From: Planctomycetia bacterium
GTDB lineage: Bacteria; Planctomycetota; Planctomycetia; Pirellulales; UBA1268
Direction: 5' to 3'
Length of the DNA stretch: 64,000 bases
Assembly (NCBI GenBank): GCA_014192425.1
Contig: BJHK01000001.1
Location: 252,623-316,622 of the forward strand
The stretch's first letter is position 1; each line of letters begins with the position of its first letter. The position numbers were made by a program, and so were the translations under genes. The notes beneath the pieces are model-generated. The model did not search any database. It saw nothing but the letters and a program-made list of their open reading frames with translations, and was not told the DNA's origin. Shown piece by piece: positions 46,592 to 55,423 of this stretch.

Positions 46592-46666
46592 GGTTAGGCA
46601 GGTCTCCTCGGAATCGGCACCAGGACGAGATCGTATGCCAGCCTGTCCCGTTCCGGAAGCGTCACC

Positions 46667-47251
46667 ATGAATGCCTCGGCGGGCCGCGGAGAAATCTGGC
46701 TGCGCGGCAACCTGCGGCCGGCCGTGGGACTGGTGCTCGTCGCGCTGGTCGTGACCTGCCTCGGCGCGGCCGCGGCGTTGGTCGGCGGCGCCCCGCCCGT
46801 CGTCGCCTGGACGGTGGCCGGGGCGGGAGCCACGGCCGTGGCCGCTGCCGCGCTGCTCGCCACCGCCGCCGCGCGGCCGCGACTCGAGCGGCACGGCTCG
46901 TCGGTCCGCGTCCGGCTGGCGCCGCTGACGGTGCACGACGTGCCGCTGGAAGTGGTCGAATGCGTGTTTCGCGGCTCCCTGCCCCTCGCCGGAGAAGCCG
47001 CTGCCGCGCCGGCCGAACCTCCGCATCGCGTCGCCACGCTGGTGCTGCGGATCGCCGAGCGGGCGACGGCGTGGCAGGCGCGGCCGACCTTCCGGTCGTG
47101 GGGCACGTGGGAGGGGGGCAGCATCGTCCTCGACGGCCGCTGGTGCGAACCACTGACGGGCGACGTGACCAGCGACGTCGCCCGTCGACTCCTCGAGGCC
47201 AAGCGGGCCGTCGCTCAGGCGGCCGAACCGTCTCCGGGGTGTGCGTCGTGA
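46667..47251 (+). CDS. Membrane protein with two transmembrane helices, unknown function
   Basis: A 194-residue protein. Two hydrophobic helices (VGLVLVALVVTCLGAAAALV; VAWTVAGAGATAVAAAALLA) at residues about 20-68 are followed by a soluble domain. That domain contains VHDVPLEVVECVFRGSL and a W-rich segment, TAWQARPTFRSWGTWEGG. It is the first gene of a three-gene plus-strand run with mfnB and a PHA-granule-type gene; its stop overlaps the mfnB GTG start. No family is recognised. Confidence 0.75.
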   Translation: MNASAGRGEIWLRGNLRPAVGLVLVALVVTCLGAAAALVGGAPPVVAWTVAGAGATAVAAAALLATAAARPRLERHGSSVRVRLAPLTVHDVPLEVVECVFRGSLPLAGEAAAAPAEPPHRVATLVLRIAERATAWQARPTFRSWGTWEGGSIVLDGRWCEPLTGDVTSDVARRLLEAKRAVAQAAEPSPGCAS

Positions 47252-48048
47252 GCCGCAGCGGCTGGTGGCGGCCGCCGCATGACATGTCGTGCAGCCTGCT
47301 CGTGAGCGTGCGCGATGCGGACGAGGCGCGGGCGGCCGTCGCCGGTGGAGCCACGATCGTCGACGTCAAGGAACCCGACCGCGGACCGCTCGGCCGCGTT
47401 GATGGCGGCACGGCCGCGGGCGTCGCCGCGGTCGTGGGGCCCGCCGCGCCGTGGACGCTCGCCGCCGGGGAGCTCGCGGATGGCGTGGACGACATTCTCC
47501 TGCACCTCGGAGATGTCGTGGCACGGTTGCCGACCGGAGCCGCCCGGCCGGCGGCGGTGAAGGTCGGACTGGCCGGCCTCGGGGCGGCCGGACCAGCCTG
47601 GTCAGCGGCGCTCCAGCGACTGGTCGCGGGTGTCGGTGCCGGGATCGATCCCGTGGCGGTGGCCTACCTCGACTGGGAGCGGGCGGCGGCCCCTGCGCCC
47701 AGGGACGTGATTCTGCTCGCTGCCCGCCTCGGCTGCCGTGTCGTGCTCTTCGACACCTTCGACAAACAGGGGCCCGGCGCCCTGGATTCCCCGACTGTTG
47801 GCCACCTCCCCGGCTGGATCGCCGCCGCCCGGCAAGCCGGCCTGGCCGTCGCCCTCGCGGGCCGGCTCGACGGGGAGCGGTTGCCCGCCGCCCTCGCCCT
47901 CCGCCCCGACGTTCTCGGCTTCCGTTCGGCCGCCTGCGTCGGGGGCCGCAGGGGGCGGATTTCCGGGAAACTGGTGGCCTGGCTGGGTACACTTTGCCGG
48001 CCGGCGGCGCTGGAGCCCGACGGACGACCCAGCGGAGCGCGAGCGTGA
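47248..48048 (+). CDS. mfnB: (5-formylfuran-3-yl)methyl phosphate synthase (MfnB/DUF556-like)
   Basis: GTG 47248 overlaps the upstream stop; an in-frame ATG at 47284 gives a core protein (254 versus 266 residues). The signature is MSCSLLVSVRDADEARAAV, then GATIVDVKEPDRGPLGRVDG and VKVGLAGLG, with FDTFDKQG further on, a TIM-barrel pattern with conserved lysines. MfnB condenses two glyceraldehyde 3-phosphate molecules to a furan precursor of methanofuran. Planctomycetes carry such genes with their H4MPT-linked C1 pathway. The next gene starts within its stop (GTGA). The assignment is by motif recognition only. Confidence 0.78.
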   Translation: MSRSGWWRPPHDMSCSLLVSVRDADEARAAVAGGATIVDVKEPDRGPLGRVDGGTAAGVAAVVGPAAPWTLAAGELADGVDDILLHLGDVVARLPTGAARPAAVKVGLAGLGAAGPAWSAALQRLVAGVGAGIDPVAVAYLDWERAAAPAPRDVILLAARLGCRVVLFDTFDKQGPGALDSPTVGHLPGWIAAARQAGLAVALAGRLDGERLPAALALRPDVLGFRSAACVGGRRGRISGKLVAWLGTLCRPAALEPDGRPSGARA

Positions 48049-48362
48049 AGGCTGTCGAGGTGCGGGTACCCCACTCCCTGGGGCGGGACGAGGTGAAGCG
48101 CCGGCTCGAAGCCGCCGTCGGCCGGGCCCGGGACGAGTTCGGCGAGAAGATCGGCGACCTGGATGCGTCGTGGGATAGCGACGAACGGCTCCGGCTGCTG
48201 CTTTCGGTGATGGGCATGCAGATCGACAGCGAGGTCGAAATTCAGGCCTCCGAACTGCTCGTACGCGTCCAGATACCGGGCATGGCGGGCCTGTTCGCCG
48301 GCCGGATCAAGCAGGGCATCGAGGAGCGGTTGGGAGGATTGTTGGGCTCGCAGGATGTCTGA
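48045..48362 (+). CDS. PHA-granule/PF09650-type protein
   Basis: A 105-residue protein with a GTG start overlapping the mfnB stop (GTGA). It begins with a short VRVPHSLGRDEVKRRLEAAV, then a beta-rich SEVEIQASELLVRVQIPG and a C-terminal helical GRIKQGIEERLGGLLG. This matches proteins labelled polyhydroxyalkanoic acid system family, whose exact activity is not well defined. Translational coupling with mfnB suggests a common transcript rather than a shared pathway. Confidence 0.72.
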   Translation: MKAVEVRVPHSLGRDEVKRRLEAAVGRARDEFGEKIGDLDASWDSDERLRLLLSVMGMQIDSEVEIQASELLVRVQIPGMAGLFAGRIKQGIEERLGGLLGSQDV

Positions 48363-48483
48363 CGGGCCGGTCACGACGCGGTGGGATCATGCGGATTGCA
48401 CTGACGAGGGCCGCGGTCGTCGCGGCCCAGCCGGTCCAAGCGGGCAAAGTGCCGAAGAACCTTCAGTTTTTCAAGCGGGGATC

Positions 48484-49563
48484 ATGACTACTTCATCCTG
48501 TTCCGGTCGGTCGGACGTTCGTGCGAACCGCCGATCCGTCGTGCGCTGCAGCGCCCGCCGCCATGCCCGACCGCTGACGCTCTCGTGCCTCGTCGCCTGC
48601 ATCGTGGTTGCCGCCTCGTGGTCAGGCCCGCTCCACGCCCAGCCGCCCGGCGTCCCCGAGGACGACCCGTTCGCCGACGAGTTGAATCCGGTTCCGAAGC
48701 AGCCGACGCCCCCGAGGCCCACCGCGCAGCCGAAGCCCGGCACGACCGACACGGAAACCAAGCCCACGACGAGGCCGACGCTGCCGGTTCCGTTCCCCGA
48801 TTCGACGGTGCCCGGCGAGCCGGCTGAGAAGCCCAGGCAGCGCGGCGACCGGGTGCGCATGGCTCCCGGCGACGGTGAGGAGGGCTGGGAGCCGTCCCCC
48901 GCCGAGAAGCTGACGCTGGAGGCGGAGAAACTCGACAAGGCCGGTGATCTCGCCGCAGCCCGCGACAAGCTCCGGGAGGCGATCAAGGCCGATCCCCAGT
49001 ACACGCTCGCCTACCTGGCCCTCGGCGTGACGCTGCGCCGGATGGGCGACCTGGAGGGAAGCGTCGACGCCCTGTCGAAGGGGCTGGCGATCGACGCCCA
49101 GGATCCGGAACTCTTCCTGCGCCGCGGCATCGCCTGGTTTCACCTCGGCCTGCACGGCATCGCGCTCGAGGACTTCGAGGACGCGGCCGGCATCGCCTAT
49201 GACGATCCGCGTCCCGAACTGTGGCGGGGGCTGACGCTGATCGAGCTCGGCCGGCCGCTGGAGGCGATCAACGCCTACGCCGCCTCGATCCGGCGCGACC
49301 GCACGTTCACGCTGGCCTATCTCAACCGCGGCCTCGCCTACCTGTCCAGCGACCAGCCGCGCAAGGCGGAGTTCGACTTCGACCAGGCGATCCGCCACGA
49401 TCCCAGTGACGTCCGTGGCTGGTTCAACCGCGGCGTCGCCCAGGCCCGGCAGGGCCGGTATGGGGCGGCCATCGCCTCCTACTCGGAGGCCCTGAAGAGG
49501 GATCCGCGACACGAACCGTCGCGACGCAACCTCGAAGCGGCCCGCGGCCGCGCGGGGCGCTGA
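48484..49563 (+). CDS. Exported TPR protein
   Basis: ATG 48484 (preceded by AGCGGGGATC) gives 359 residues. A signal peptide with core LSCLVACIVVAASWSGPLHA is preceded by an Arg-rich N-terminus. A Pro/Thr-rich linker (about 65-125) then leads to five to six TPR units: DLAAARDKLREAIKADPQYT, LEGSVDALSKGLAIDAQDPE, LGLHGIALEDFEDAAG, PLEAINAYAASIRRD and PRKAEFDFDQAIRHDPSD. It is probably periplasmic and serves protein interaction. It ends at the start of the first hairpin-repeat block. Confidence 0.85.
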   Translation: MTTSSCSGRSDVRANRRSVVRCSARRHARPLTLSCLVACIVVAASWSGPLHAQPPGVPEDDPFADELNPVPKQPTPPRPTAQPKPGTTDTETKPTTRPTLPVPFPDSTVPGEPAEKPRQRGDRVRMAPGDGEEGWEPSPAEKLTLEAEKLDKAGDLAAARDKLREAIKADPQYTLAYLALGVTLRRMGDLEGSVDALSKGLAIDAQDPELFLRRGIAWFHLGLHGIALEDFEDAAGIAYDDPRPELWRGLTLIELGRPLEAINAYAASIRRDRTFTLAYLNRGLAYLSSDQPRKAEFDFDQAIRHDPSDVRGWFNRGVAQARQGRYGAAIASYSEALKRDPRHEPSRRNLEAARGRAGR

Positions 49564-49589
49564 GCGCCGCGGGTCGAGGTGAGAAACCG

Positions 49590-50270
49590 CGGTCGGCTGC
49601 GACGGCGTGAAAGGCAGCGGGTCTTCTGGCCCAAATCGCGTGAAGACGGCAGCAGTCGCGTCGCTGAGGCAGGATAGCCTCACGCTCCGCGAGCTTCCGC
49701 CGCTCCCGCAGCTGCGACGGCGTGAGAGGCAGCGGGTCTTCTGGCCCAAATCGCGTGAAGACGACAGCAGTCGCGTCGCTGAGGCAGGATAGCCTCACGC
49801 TCCGCGTCCTGCTGCCGTCTTCCCGCTGCGGTACTCGACGCGTGCAGCACTCGACGCATGCAGCACACCGAGCCGGGCGGCAGCCCGGCGTGGGAGCCGG
49901 GCTTCGCCCGGCGACCGCAAGCCGGAGCAGACGCCATGTCGGCTGCGACGGCGCGAAAGGCAGCCAGTCGTCTGGCCCAAATCGCGTGAAGACGACAGCA
50001 GTCGCGTCGCTGAGGCAGGATAGCCTCACGCTCCGCGTCCTGCTGCCGTCTTCCCGCTGCGTTACACAACGCATGCAGCACCCCAAGCCGGGCAAAGCCC
50101 GGCGTGGGAGCCGGGCTCTGCCCGGCGACCTCAAGCCGGAGCAGACGCCGTGTCGGCTGCGACGGCGCGAAAGACAGACGCCGGGCGGCAGCCCGGCGTG
50201 GGAGCCGGGCTTCGCCCGGCGACCGCAAGCCGGAGCAGACGCCATGTCGGCTGCGACGGCGCGAAAGTGA
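49590..50270. repeat. Hairpin-rich two-module intergenic repeat block (copy 1)
   Basis: Two modules recur. Module A (about 105 nt) carries GGCCCAAATCGCGTGAAG at 49628, 49743 and about 49973 and an internal stem TGAGGC-AGGATA-GCCTCA. Module B (about 85 nt) carries GCCGGGC...GCCCGGC hairpins and CAAGCCGGAGCAGACGCC at about 49871, 50089 and 50180. The block lies between convergent genes (TPR protein + and hypothetical -). Every frame here yields repetitive Arg-rich artefacts. It matches the block at 63.0-63.8 kb. Confidence 0.9.
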
Positions 50271-50278
50271 GTCGCCGG

Positions 50279-51022
50279 CTACTTGAGCGAGATCGTTCGG
50301 GCCAGCGGCCGGAGGATCTGGTCGACCACGTAACCGTCCACCACCTCGCGGGCCAGTTTCGCCAGCCGGTCCATCACCTCGACGTAGGTCACGGAGGCGT
50401 CGAGACTGCCGTACTGCCGGGCCGTCACGTAGACGCTCAGTTGCTCCTCGCTGAACTCGCCGGTCCGCACCTGGAAGGCGTTGGTCCGCGTCTCCGTGCT
50501 GATCCGCACCTGCGTGCGGCAGTCTTCGTCGAGGGCCAGCGTCAGCGAGGGCTCGAAGTTGATCACCCGCCCCCCCGGGATCTCGCCGAACCGGTCGAAG
50601 GCCGGGCCCACCCCGAGCGCCTCGGCGAGCAGCGCGTTGTGGTTGCCGCGGAACGCGAAGTCGAACCCGAAGAGCACATCCAGCGCCTCGCAGTCGAGCG
50701 GGCTCACCGACAGGAAGGCCGGCGCCAGGTCGAGGACGAGTCGGTGCTGCTCCAACACCGACTCCAGCGACGGAGGATTGACCTGGCCGGAGCAGAGCCG
50801 CTTCGCCTCCACGGCCGCCCACCGGTAGCGGCCCTGGTCCTTGTCCTCCTCGAGCACGTAGTCGCGCTTGTCACGGCAGTAGAACTTCCGCATCGACGGG
50901 AATTTCTTTTGCACCCGTTCGAAGTAGTGGAGGATCGTCTCCCGCTGCGCCGGGAGTTCCATCTCCGTGGCCAGGTTCATGTTGACGTAGAAGTCGTCGG
51001 CCAGGGACGCATACGGCGTCAT
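50279..51022 (-). CDS. Conserved-looking hypothetical protein
   Basis: A 247-residue protein; ATG 51022 is preceded by GGAG about 11 bases upstream. The N-terminus is helical (LPAQRETILHYFERVQKKFP) and the middle is alpha/beta (LVLDLAPAFLSVSPLDCEAL; VLFGFDFAFRGNHNALLAEA). A C-terminal half with beta strands follows (VRISTETRTNAFQVR) and then helical segments. No signal peptide and no family are recognised. The lack of repeat sequence and the normal base composition argue that it is a genuine gene. Its stop lies at the edge of the hairpin block. Confidence 0.75.
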   Translation of the reverse strand: MTPYASLADDFYVNMNLATEMELPAQRETILHYFERVQKKFPSMRKFYCRDKRDYVLEEDKDQGRYRWAAVEAKRLCSGQVNPPSLESVLEQHRLVLDLAPAFLSVSPLDCEALDVLFGFDFAFRGNHNALLAEALGVGPAFDRFGEIPGGRVINFEPSLTLALDEDCRTQVRISTETRTNAFQVRTGEFSEEQLSVYVTARQYGSLDASVTYVEVMDRLAKLAREVVDGYVVDQILRPLARTISLK

Positions 51023-51202
51023 GCGGGACGGGCTCCGGGAGCGGATGAGTAAAAGATCACCTCGGAGTATAGGTGGCGATTTCGGGGGGTGTCAAAACAC
51101 CGCATTCAACCAGCCGCTGGCACCGGAAGCCGCTCCACCGGATAATCGATCTTCGTGTGGCGGCTCCTTTGTCGGCGCCGCCGTTCGCCAGCAGGCACGG
51201 TC

Positions 51203-51415
51203 ATGGCAGACGATCAGCGATCCGAGTCGATCCCGGCAGAACGGCTCTCGATCGAGAAGCAATCCAACGGCACGATCGTCGTCGCCGTCGAGGCAGCGGG
51301 GACGCGCGGAGCGGCCCTGCCCCCCGCTCGGTTTTCGTTTCGCGAAGGGGACCCCCAATACGCCTACTGGGCGCGGCGGTTCGACGCCCTGCCGCGTCCC
51401 CGGGTCGCCGACTGA
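51203..51415 (+). CDS. Small hypothetical protein
   Basis: A 70-residue frame starting MADDQRSESIPAERLSIEK, with no signal or membrane segment. It lies between two minus-strand genes and follows a 180-bp gap. The composition resembles neighbouring genes (GC-rich third positions), but no family is recognised and no strong ribosome-binding site is seen. Confidence 0.45.
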   Translation: MADDQRSESIPAERLSIEKQSNGTIVVAVEAAGTRGAALPPARFSFREGDPQYAYWARRFDALPRPRVAD

Positions 51416-51460
51416 CGGCCTGCCGGGCTCAGCCGGGCGGGTCTCAGTCGGACCGGCGGG

Positions 51461-52864
51461 TCACTCGTCGCCCCGCGAACTGGCGATCAGGGAGATGAAC
51501 TCGCGGTTGCTCTTGAACTTCGCCAGCTGCTTCGTCAGCTGCTCCATGGCATCCACGTGGTGCATGGAAGACAGCGTCCGACGCAGCATGTTCACGGCAT
51601 GGAGCGTGTTCGGATCGAGCAGCTTCTCCTCGCGCCGCGTGCCCGACTGGGAGATGTCGATCGCCGGCCAGACCCGCCGGTCGGCGAGCTTGCGGTCGAG
51701 GACGAGTTCCATGTTGCCGGTGCCCTTGAACTCCTGGAAGATCAGCTCGTCCATCCGGCTGCCGGTGTCGATCAGGGCCGTGGCCACGATCGTCAGCGAG
51801 CCCCCCTCCTCGAACACGCGGGCCGTGGCGAAGAGCTTCTTGGGAATGTCGAGAGCTTTGATGTCGACGCCGCCCGACATCGTTCGGCCGGTGTTGCCGA
51901 CCCACTTGTTGAAGGCCCGCGCCATGCGCGTGATCGAGTCCATCAGCAGGAACACGTCCTTGCCCGTCTCGGCCATCCGCTTGCAGCGCTCGATCACCAA
52001 CTGCGAGAGCCGGACGTGGCTCTCGACGTCGCAGTCGAGGCTGCTCGCCAGCACCTCTCCCTTCACCGAGCGGCGCATGTCGGTCACCTCCTCGGGACGC
52101 TCGTCGACGAGCAGCATGACGAGGCTCAGCTCGGGATGGTTGGTGGAGACCGCCTGCGAGACCTGTTGGAGGAGCACGGTCTTGCCGGTCCGCGGCGGGG
52201 CCACGATCAGGGCGCGCTGCCCCTTGCCGAGCGGCGTGAGCAGGTCCATGACGCGGGTCGTGATCGGCTGCTGGCCGGTCTCCAGCCGGAGCCACGTCTC
52301 GGGATTGATCGGCGTGAGCTGGTCGAACATCTTCACGTTCGAATACAGGTCGGGGGCCATGCCCTCGACCTCCTGGATCTCGCGCACCCGCGGGCCTTGC
52401 TGCCGCCGGCCGGGCTGGACGAGGGCCTTGATGAATACCCCCTCGCGCAGCCGGTAGCGATCGATCATCGTCGCCGGCACGAATGGATCGGTTCGCTCGC
52501 GGATGTAGTTGGTGTCGGCGGTGCGCAGGAACCCGTAGCCGTTGGGGTGCATCTCCAGCACGCCCGCACCCGGCTCCAGCGGAATCGGCTCGCCGTTCTC
52601 GCCGACCTCGGGCTCGGCCTCCGGGGGCCGCATGCCCTCGCTGTCCATGTCCACGGCACCGGCACCCGCCGGTGCGGGCCCGCCGCCGCCGCCACCGCGG
52701 CGATAACGGCCGCGACGCCGACCGTAGCCGCCGCCCCCGCCTTGATACCCCTGTCCACCCGCGCCCGGCCCGGGCCCCGGTCCGGGACCGAAGCCTCCGG
52801 GGCCACCCGGCCCGCCACCACCGCCATAGCCCGAGCGGCCCCTGGAACGTCTCCGTTTCGACAT
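51461..52864 (-). CDS. rho: Transcription termination factor Rho with extended Gly/Arg-rich N-terminus
   Basis: A 467-residue protein beginning MSKRRRSRGRSGYGGGGG. Residues 1-75 are Gly/Pro/Arg-rich and low-complexity, a feature of planctomycete and other large-genome Rho proteins. The RNA-binding OB/CSD region (GVLEMHPNGYGFLRTADTN) and RecA-like ATPase follow: Walker A APPRTGKT (about 222-229), LLVDERPEEV, SITRMARAFN (Q-loop) and KKLFATARVFEEGG (R-loop). Rho is an RNA helicase that terminates transcription. The upstream region carries a five-hairpin array (see next entry). Confidence 0.96.
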   Translation of the reverse strand: MSKRRRSRGRSGYGGGGGPGGPGGFGPGPGPGPGAGGQGYQGGGGGYGRRRGRYRRGGGGGGPAPAGAGAVDMDSEGMRPPEAEPEVGENGEPIPLEPGAGVLEMHPNGYGFLRTADTNYIRERTDPFVPATMIDRYRLREGVFIKALVQPGRRQQGPRVREIQEVEGMAPDLYSNVKMFDQLTPINPETWLRLETGQQPITTRVMDLLTPLGKGQRALIVAPPRTGKTVLLQQVSQAVSTNHPELSLVMLLVDERPEEVTDMRRSVKGEVLASSLDCDVESHVRLSQLVIERCKRMAETGKDVFLLMDSITRMARAFNKWVGNTGRTMSGGVDIKALDIPKKLFATARVFEEGGSLTIVATALIDTGSRMDELIFQEFKGTGNMELVLDRKLADRRVWPAIDISQSGTRREEKLLDPNTLHAVNMLRRTLSSMHHVDAMEQLTKQLAKFKSNREFISLIASSRGDE

Positions 52865-52964
52865 GGGTAAATCAACAACTCCACGGGGAATCAACCGCTT
52901 CGGCGCCCGCACGGTGCGGATGCAACGACCACGTGGCCCCGGTGAATGGGGCGCTGTTTGTTTG

Positions 52965-53080
52965 GTCCCGCATGAGGGACAGGTTGTATGTCCCGCGGAC
53001 GGGACGTCTTTCTGTGTCCCGCGGACGGGACCTCTCGTGTGTCCCGCTACGGGACGGATTACCTGTCCCATGGACGGGAT
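52965..53080. repeat. Array of five 15-16-bp palindromes upstream of rho, period about 25 bp
   Basis: Five near-identical hairpins start at 52965, 52990, 53016, 53041 and 53065 (spacings 25, 26, 25, 24). They read GTCCCGCATGAGGGAC, GTCCCGCGGACGGGAC twice, GTCCCGCTACGGGAC and GTCCCATGGACGGGAT. The arms GTCCC...GGGAC are invariant except the last base. Spacers are dissimilar. It lies about 100 bp upstream of the rho start on the minus strand, in its probable leader. It could be operators for a repressor or RNA hairpins in the leader; Rho autoregulation is inference. It is too short and lacks spacers of suitable length for CRISPR. Confidence 0.85.
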
Positions 53081-53531
53081 GCCGGACGGCTGGCGCACCT
53101 GCCGAAACGGCCACATACCACCGGGCGAACCACCGCTGCGGCGGATCACCGTTGAAACCGACGCTTCGAGCCGCGAACCGCCCTGGGATTCCCCCGAGAC
53201 GAACCTTGCGACGAAGCCTTCCGCGAAGACCGCGGGCAGAACCACGGTCGAAAACCACGGGGTTTCCGCGGAGTCGTCCCTTCGACGACAGCAGAAGTAT
53301 CCCGATCCGATCGCAAACTGTCAAGGAGCAGGCCGGCCGGGCGGAATGGGCGGTTCGGCCGCTCGGCAGGCCGGGCAGCATACGGAAGGCTGGGGGGGTT
53401 GGCGAACCGCCGGGCCTGCAAAATCGATTGGTTCCTCGCGATTCCTCCGACCACTTCGACCGATACACATGGAAGAGTCCCGAAATGCCCAGGGCCGCCT
53501 CAGGCGGCCATCCCGCACCGAGGCTGCTGCG
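53081..53531. other. Intergenic stretch between rho leader array and thioredoxin/YHS gene
   Basis: About 450 bp without a supported gene. The plus frame is open here, but codons are Arg/Pro/Gly-rich and lack any family likeness; ATG 53469 is an alternative start of the next gene. No further palindromes were seen. Confidence 0.4.
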
Positions 53532-55244
53532 ATGCCCCGATCCAGAGGAACGCCGAACATCGTCGTCCTGACCCGCCGCCCCCCGTCCTTTCGGCTCACG
53601 GCTGTGACCCTGCTCACGGCCCTGCTCGTGCTGCCCGCGGTCGCCCATGCGGCGGCGCCCTGGCACGACGACCTGACGCGGGCCCACGAGGCTTCCCGGG
53701 TCAGCCGCCGGCCGGTGCTGGCGATCTTCGTCGCCACCTGGCAGCCCGGCGGCGGCGTGGCCGACATGGCGATCGCCACCGCCGATGCGCGGGCCCTCGT
53801 CACATCCTGTTTCGAGCCGGTGATCATCGACGTCGATCAGCACGCAGATCTCACCCGTCGGCTCGGCATCAAGCACGTGCCGACGGCGGCCCTGCTCGGC
53901 GAGAATGACGAGGTGCTCGCCTCGTTCGCCTGTCCTTCCACCACGCCCGAGTTCGTCGTCGCAGCGGCGCAGGCCGCGCAGGAGGCGACGGCGCGTCGGG
54001 ATCGTGTCGAGGAGGCGAGCCGGCGCGCGGGCATCGCGCACGTGACGAATGCCCCGGCGTCGAAAGCGGCGATCTCGATGGTCACGAGCAAGGTCCGTCA
54101 GCTCTCCGACTTCGCGAGCCACGAGCCGCTCGGCAGCGCGGCCGCCGCCCCCGCCGCGACGGCCGCAACCTACCAGCAGCCGACCGCCTTCGACGTGCAG
54201 CAGCCGCGGTTTGCCGCCCCCCAGGAGGCAGCGCCGGACGGCGGGGTGCCGGCATTCGATGGCACCGTGGCCGCCCAGCAGACGCCCTTCCCGCGGAAGC
54301 CGCCGGCCTGGCCGGCCGAGACGGCGCTGGCACCGCTGACCAGTGCGATCGCCGAGTCGGCCCCGGTGCGGCCCGCGCTCGAGCCCGCATCGGCGGCCGC
54401 CCCCATCGCGGTTCCCCAGGCCGTGCCGACCCTGCCGTGGCTTGCAGCGACCGCGCCGGCTGCGGCAGCGGCCGGGCAGGTGGGCGCCACGTATGCCGCG
54501 CCAGACGCAGCGCCTGCCGCGGATGTCGAAACGACCGCGTCCGTTTCGGACATCCCGGCAACCATGCCGGCCCAGCCGCCGGCCGACGTGAAGAAGCCAG
54601 CGACGGGAGCGCAGTTCCTCGCCGCCCTGCAGAAGCCGTTCAGCGGGTTCGCCCGCAAGCCCGTCACGGCCCCGCCGGCGGGCCTGCCGCAGCCCCCCGC
54701 TTCTCCCCCGACCATGGCCCCTGCACGTCCGCAGTGGCCAACGCTGCCGCTGGCAGGCACGCCGCAGTCCACCGTGCCGCCGGGTGCGGCGCAGGCTTCT
54801 CCTCCGGCGTTGCCGCAGTCGCTGGCCGCCCAGCCGCAGGCAACGCAGCCGCTGGCGAACGCGCCGGAGTCGATGCCGCTCGGCCTCGAGGGCTACTGCC
54901 CGGTGACGCTCGCTGCCAAGGGCGTGTGGACGGAAGGGCGCGCCCAGTACGGCGTCCGCCATCGTGGCCGGACCTATCTTTTCGCCAGCGCCGCCGAGCA
55001 GCAGACGTTCCTCGCCGATCCCGACCGCTACGCCCCCGCGCTGTCCGGTGACGATCCCGTCGTCGCGCTGGACCAGGGACGCAGCCTGCCCGGGCAGCGT
55101 CGCTACGGCGTCACCTGCTCGTCGCGGATGTATCTCTTCTCGTCGCCCGAGACCCGGGCCGCGTTCCAGGCCCATCCCGACCGGTACACCGCGCGGATCG
55201 CCCAGGCCGAGCAGCCCGCGTCGGCCGGCACGCGAACGTATTGA
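53532..55244 (+). CDS. Exported thioredoxin-fold protein with two YHS-like C-terminal repeats
   Basis: ATG 53532 gives 570 residues with a signal peptide (LTAVTLLTALLVLPAVAHA). Residues about 40-135 look like a thioredoxin-like fold without a CxxC pair (ASRVSRRPVLAIFVATWQPG; VPTAALLGENDEVLASF). A long Pro/Ala-rich region follows (about 195-450). The C-terminus has two similar YHS-like units: YCPVTLAAKGVWTEGRAQYG ... TYLFASAAEQQTFLADPDRY, then VVALDQGRSLPGQRRYG ... MYLFSSPETRAAFQAHPDRY. YHS domains bind metals, and CP near the first unit may be a ligand. The protein is probably periplasmic; the role is unknown. ATG 53469 is an alternative start. Confidence 0.78.
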   Translation: MPRSRGTPNIVVLTRRPPSFRLTAVTLLTALLVLPAVAHAAAPWHDDLTRAHEASRVSRRPVLAIFVATWQPGGGVADMAIATADARALVTSCFEPVIIDVDQHADLTRRLGIKHVPTAALLGENDEVLASFACPSTTPEFVVAAAQAAQEATARRDRVEEASRRAGIAHVTNAPASKAAISMVTSKVRQLSDFASHEPLGSAAAAPAATAATYQQPTAFDVQQPRFAAPQEAAPDGGVPAFDGTVAAQQTPFPRKPPAWPAETALAPLTSAIAESAPVRPALEPASAAAPIAVPQAVPTLPWLAATAPAAAAAGQVGATYAAPDAAPAADVETTASVSDIPATMPAQPPADVKKPATGAQFLAALQKPFSGFARKPVTAPPAGLPQPPASPPTMAPARPQWPTLPLAGTPQSTVPPGAAQASPPALPQSLAAQPQATQPLANAPESMPLGLEGYCPVTLAAKGVWTEGRAQYGVRHRGRTYLFASAAEQQTFLADPDRYAPALSGDDPVVALDQGRSLPGQRRYGVTCSSRMYLFSSPETRAAFQAHPDRYTARIAQAEQPASAGTRTY

Positions 55245-55423
55245 TTCGGGCGGGATTGCCCATGTCCCAGGAGCCGGCCTGAGCTGCCCAGCGCAGCCAG
55301 GATGGCGGATCGCCGTGGCCGATTGACTCCCCGGCCGGTCGTCACCCATACTTCCCCCCCAAGCGGAGTGTCGCCATCGGTCTCGATCGCCGAGCTCTTC
55401 GGCACCGCCCACCCCACGCCGCG

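Noticed and set aside
49590-50270. CRISPR or phage array in the repeat block
   Set aside because: Units are long modules with internal hairpins and no regular unique spacers.
49597-50822. Several long Arg/Ser/Pro-rich frames on both strands
   Set aside because: They translate the hairpin repeat modules and antisense of the 50.3-51.0 kb gene, showing the same repeated phrases in many frames; there is no family likeness.
52965-53080. CRISPR array
   Set aside because: The conserved unit is only about 16 bp and palindromic, spacers are about 9-10 bp, and no cas gene is nearby.
52865-53245. N-terminal extension of Rho to 53245
   Set aside because: The extension translates the palindrome array and has no likeness to Rho; MSKRRR at 52864 is the natural start.
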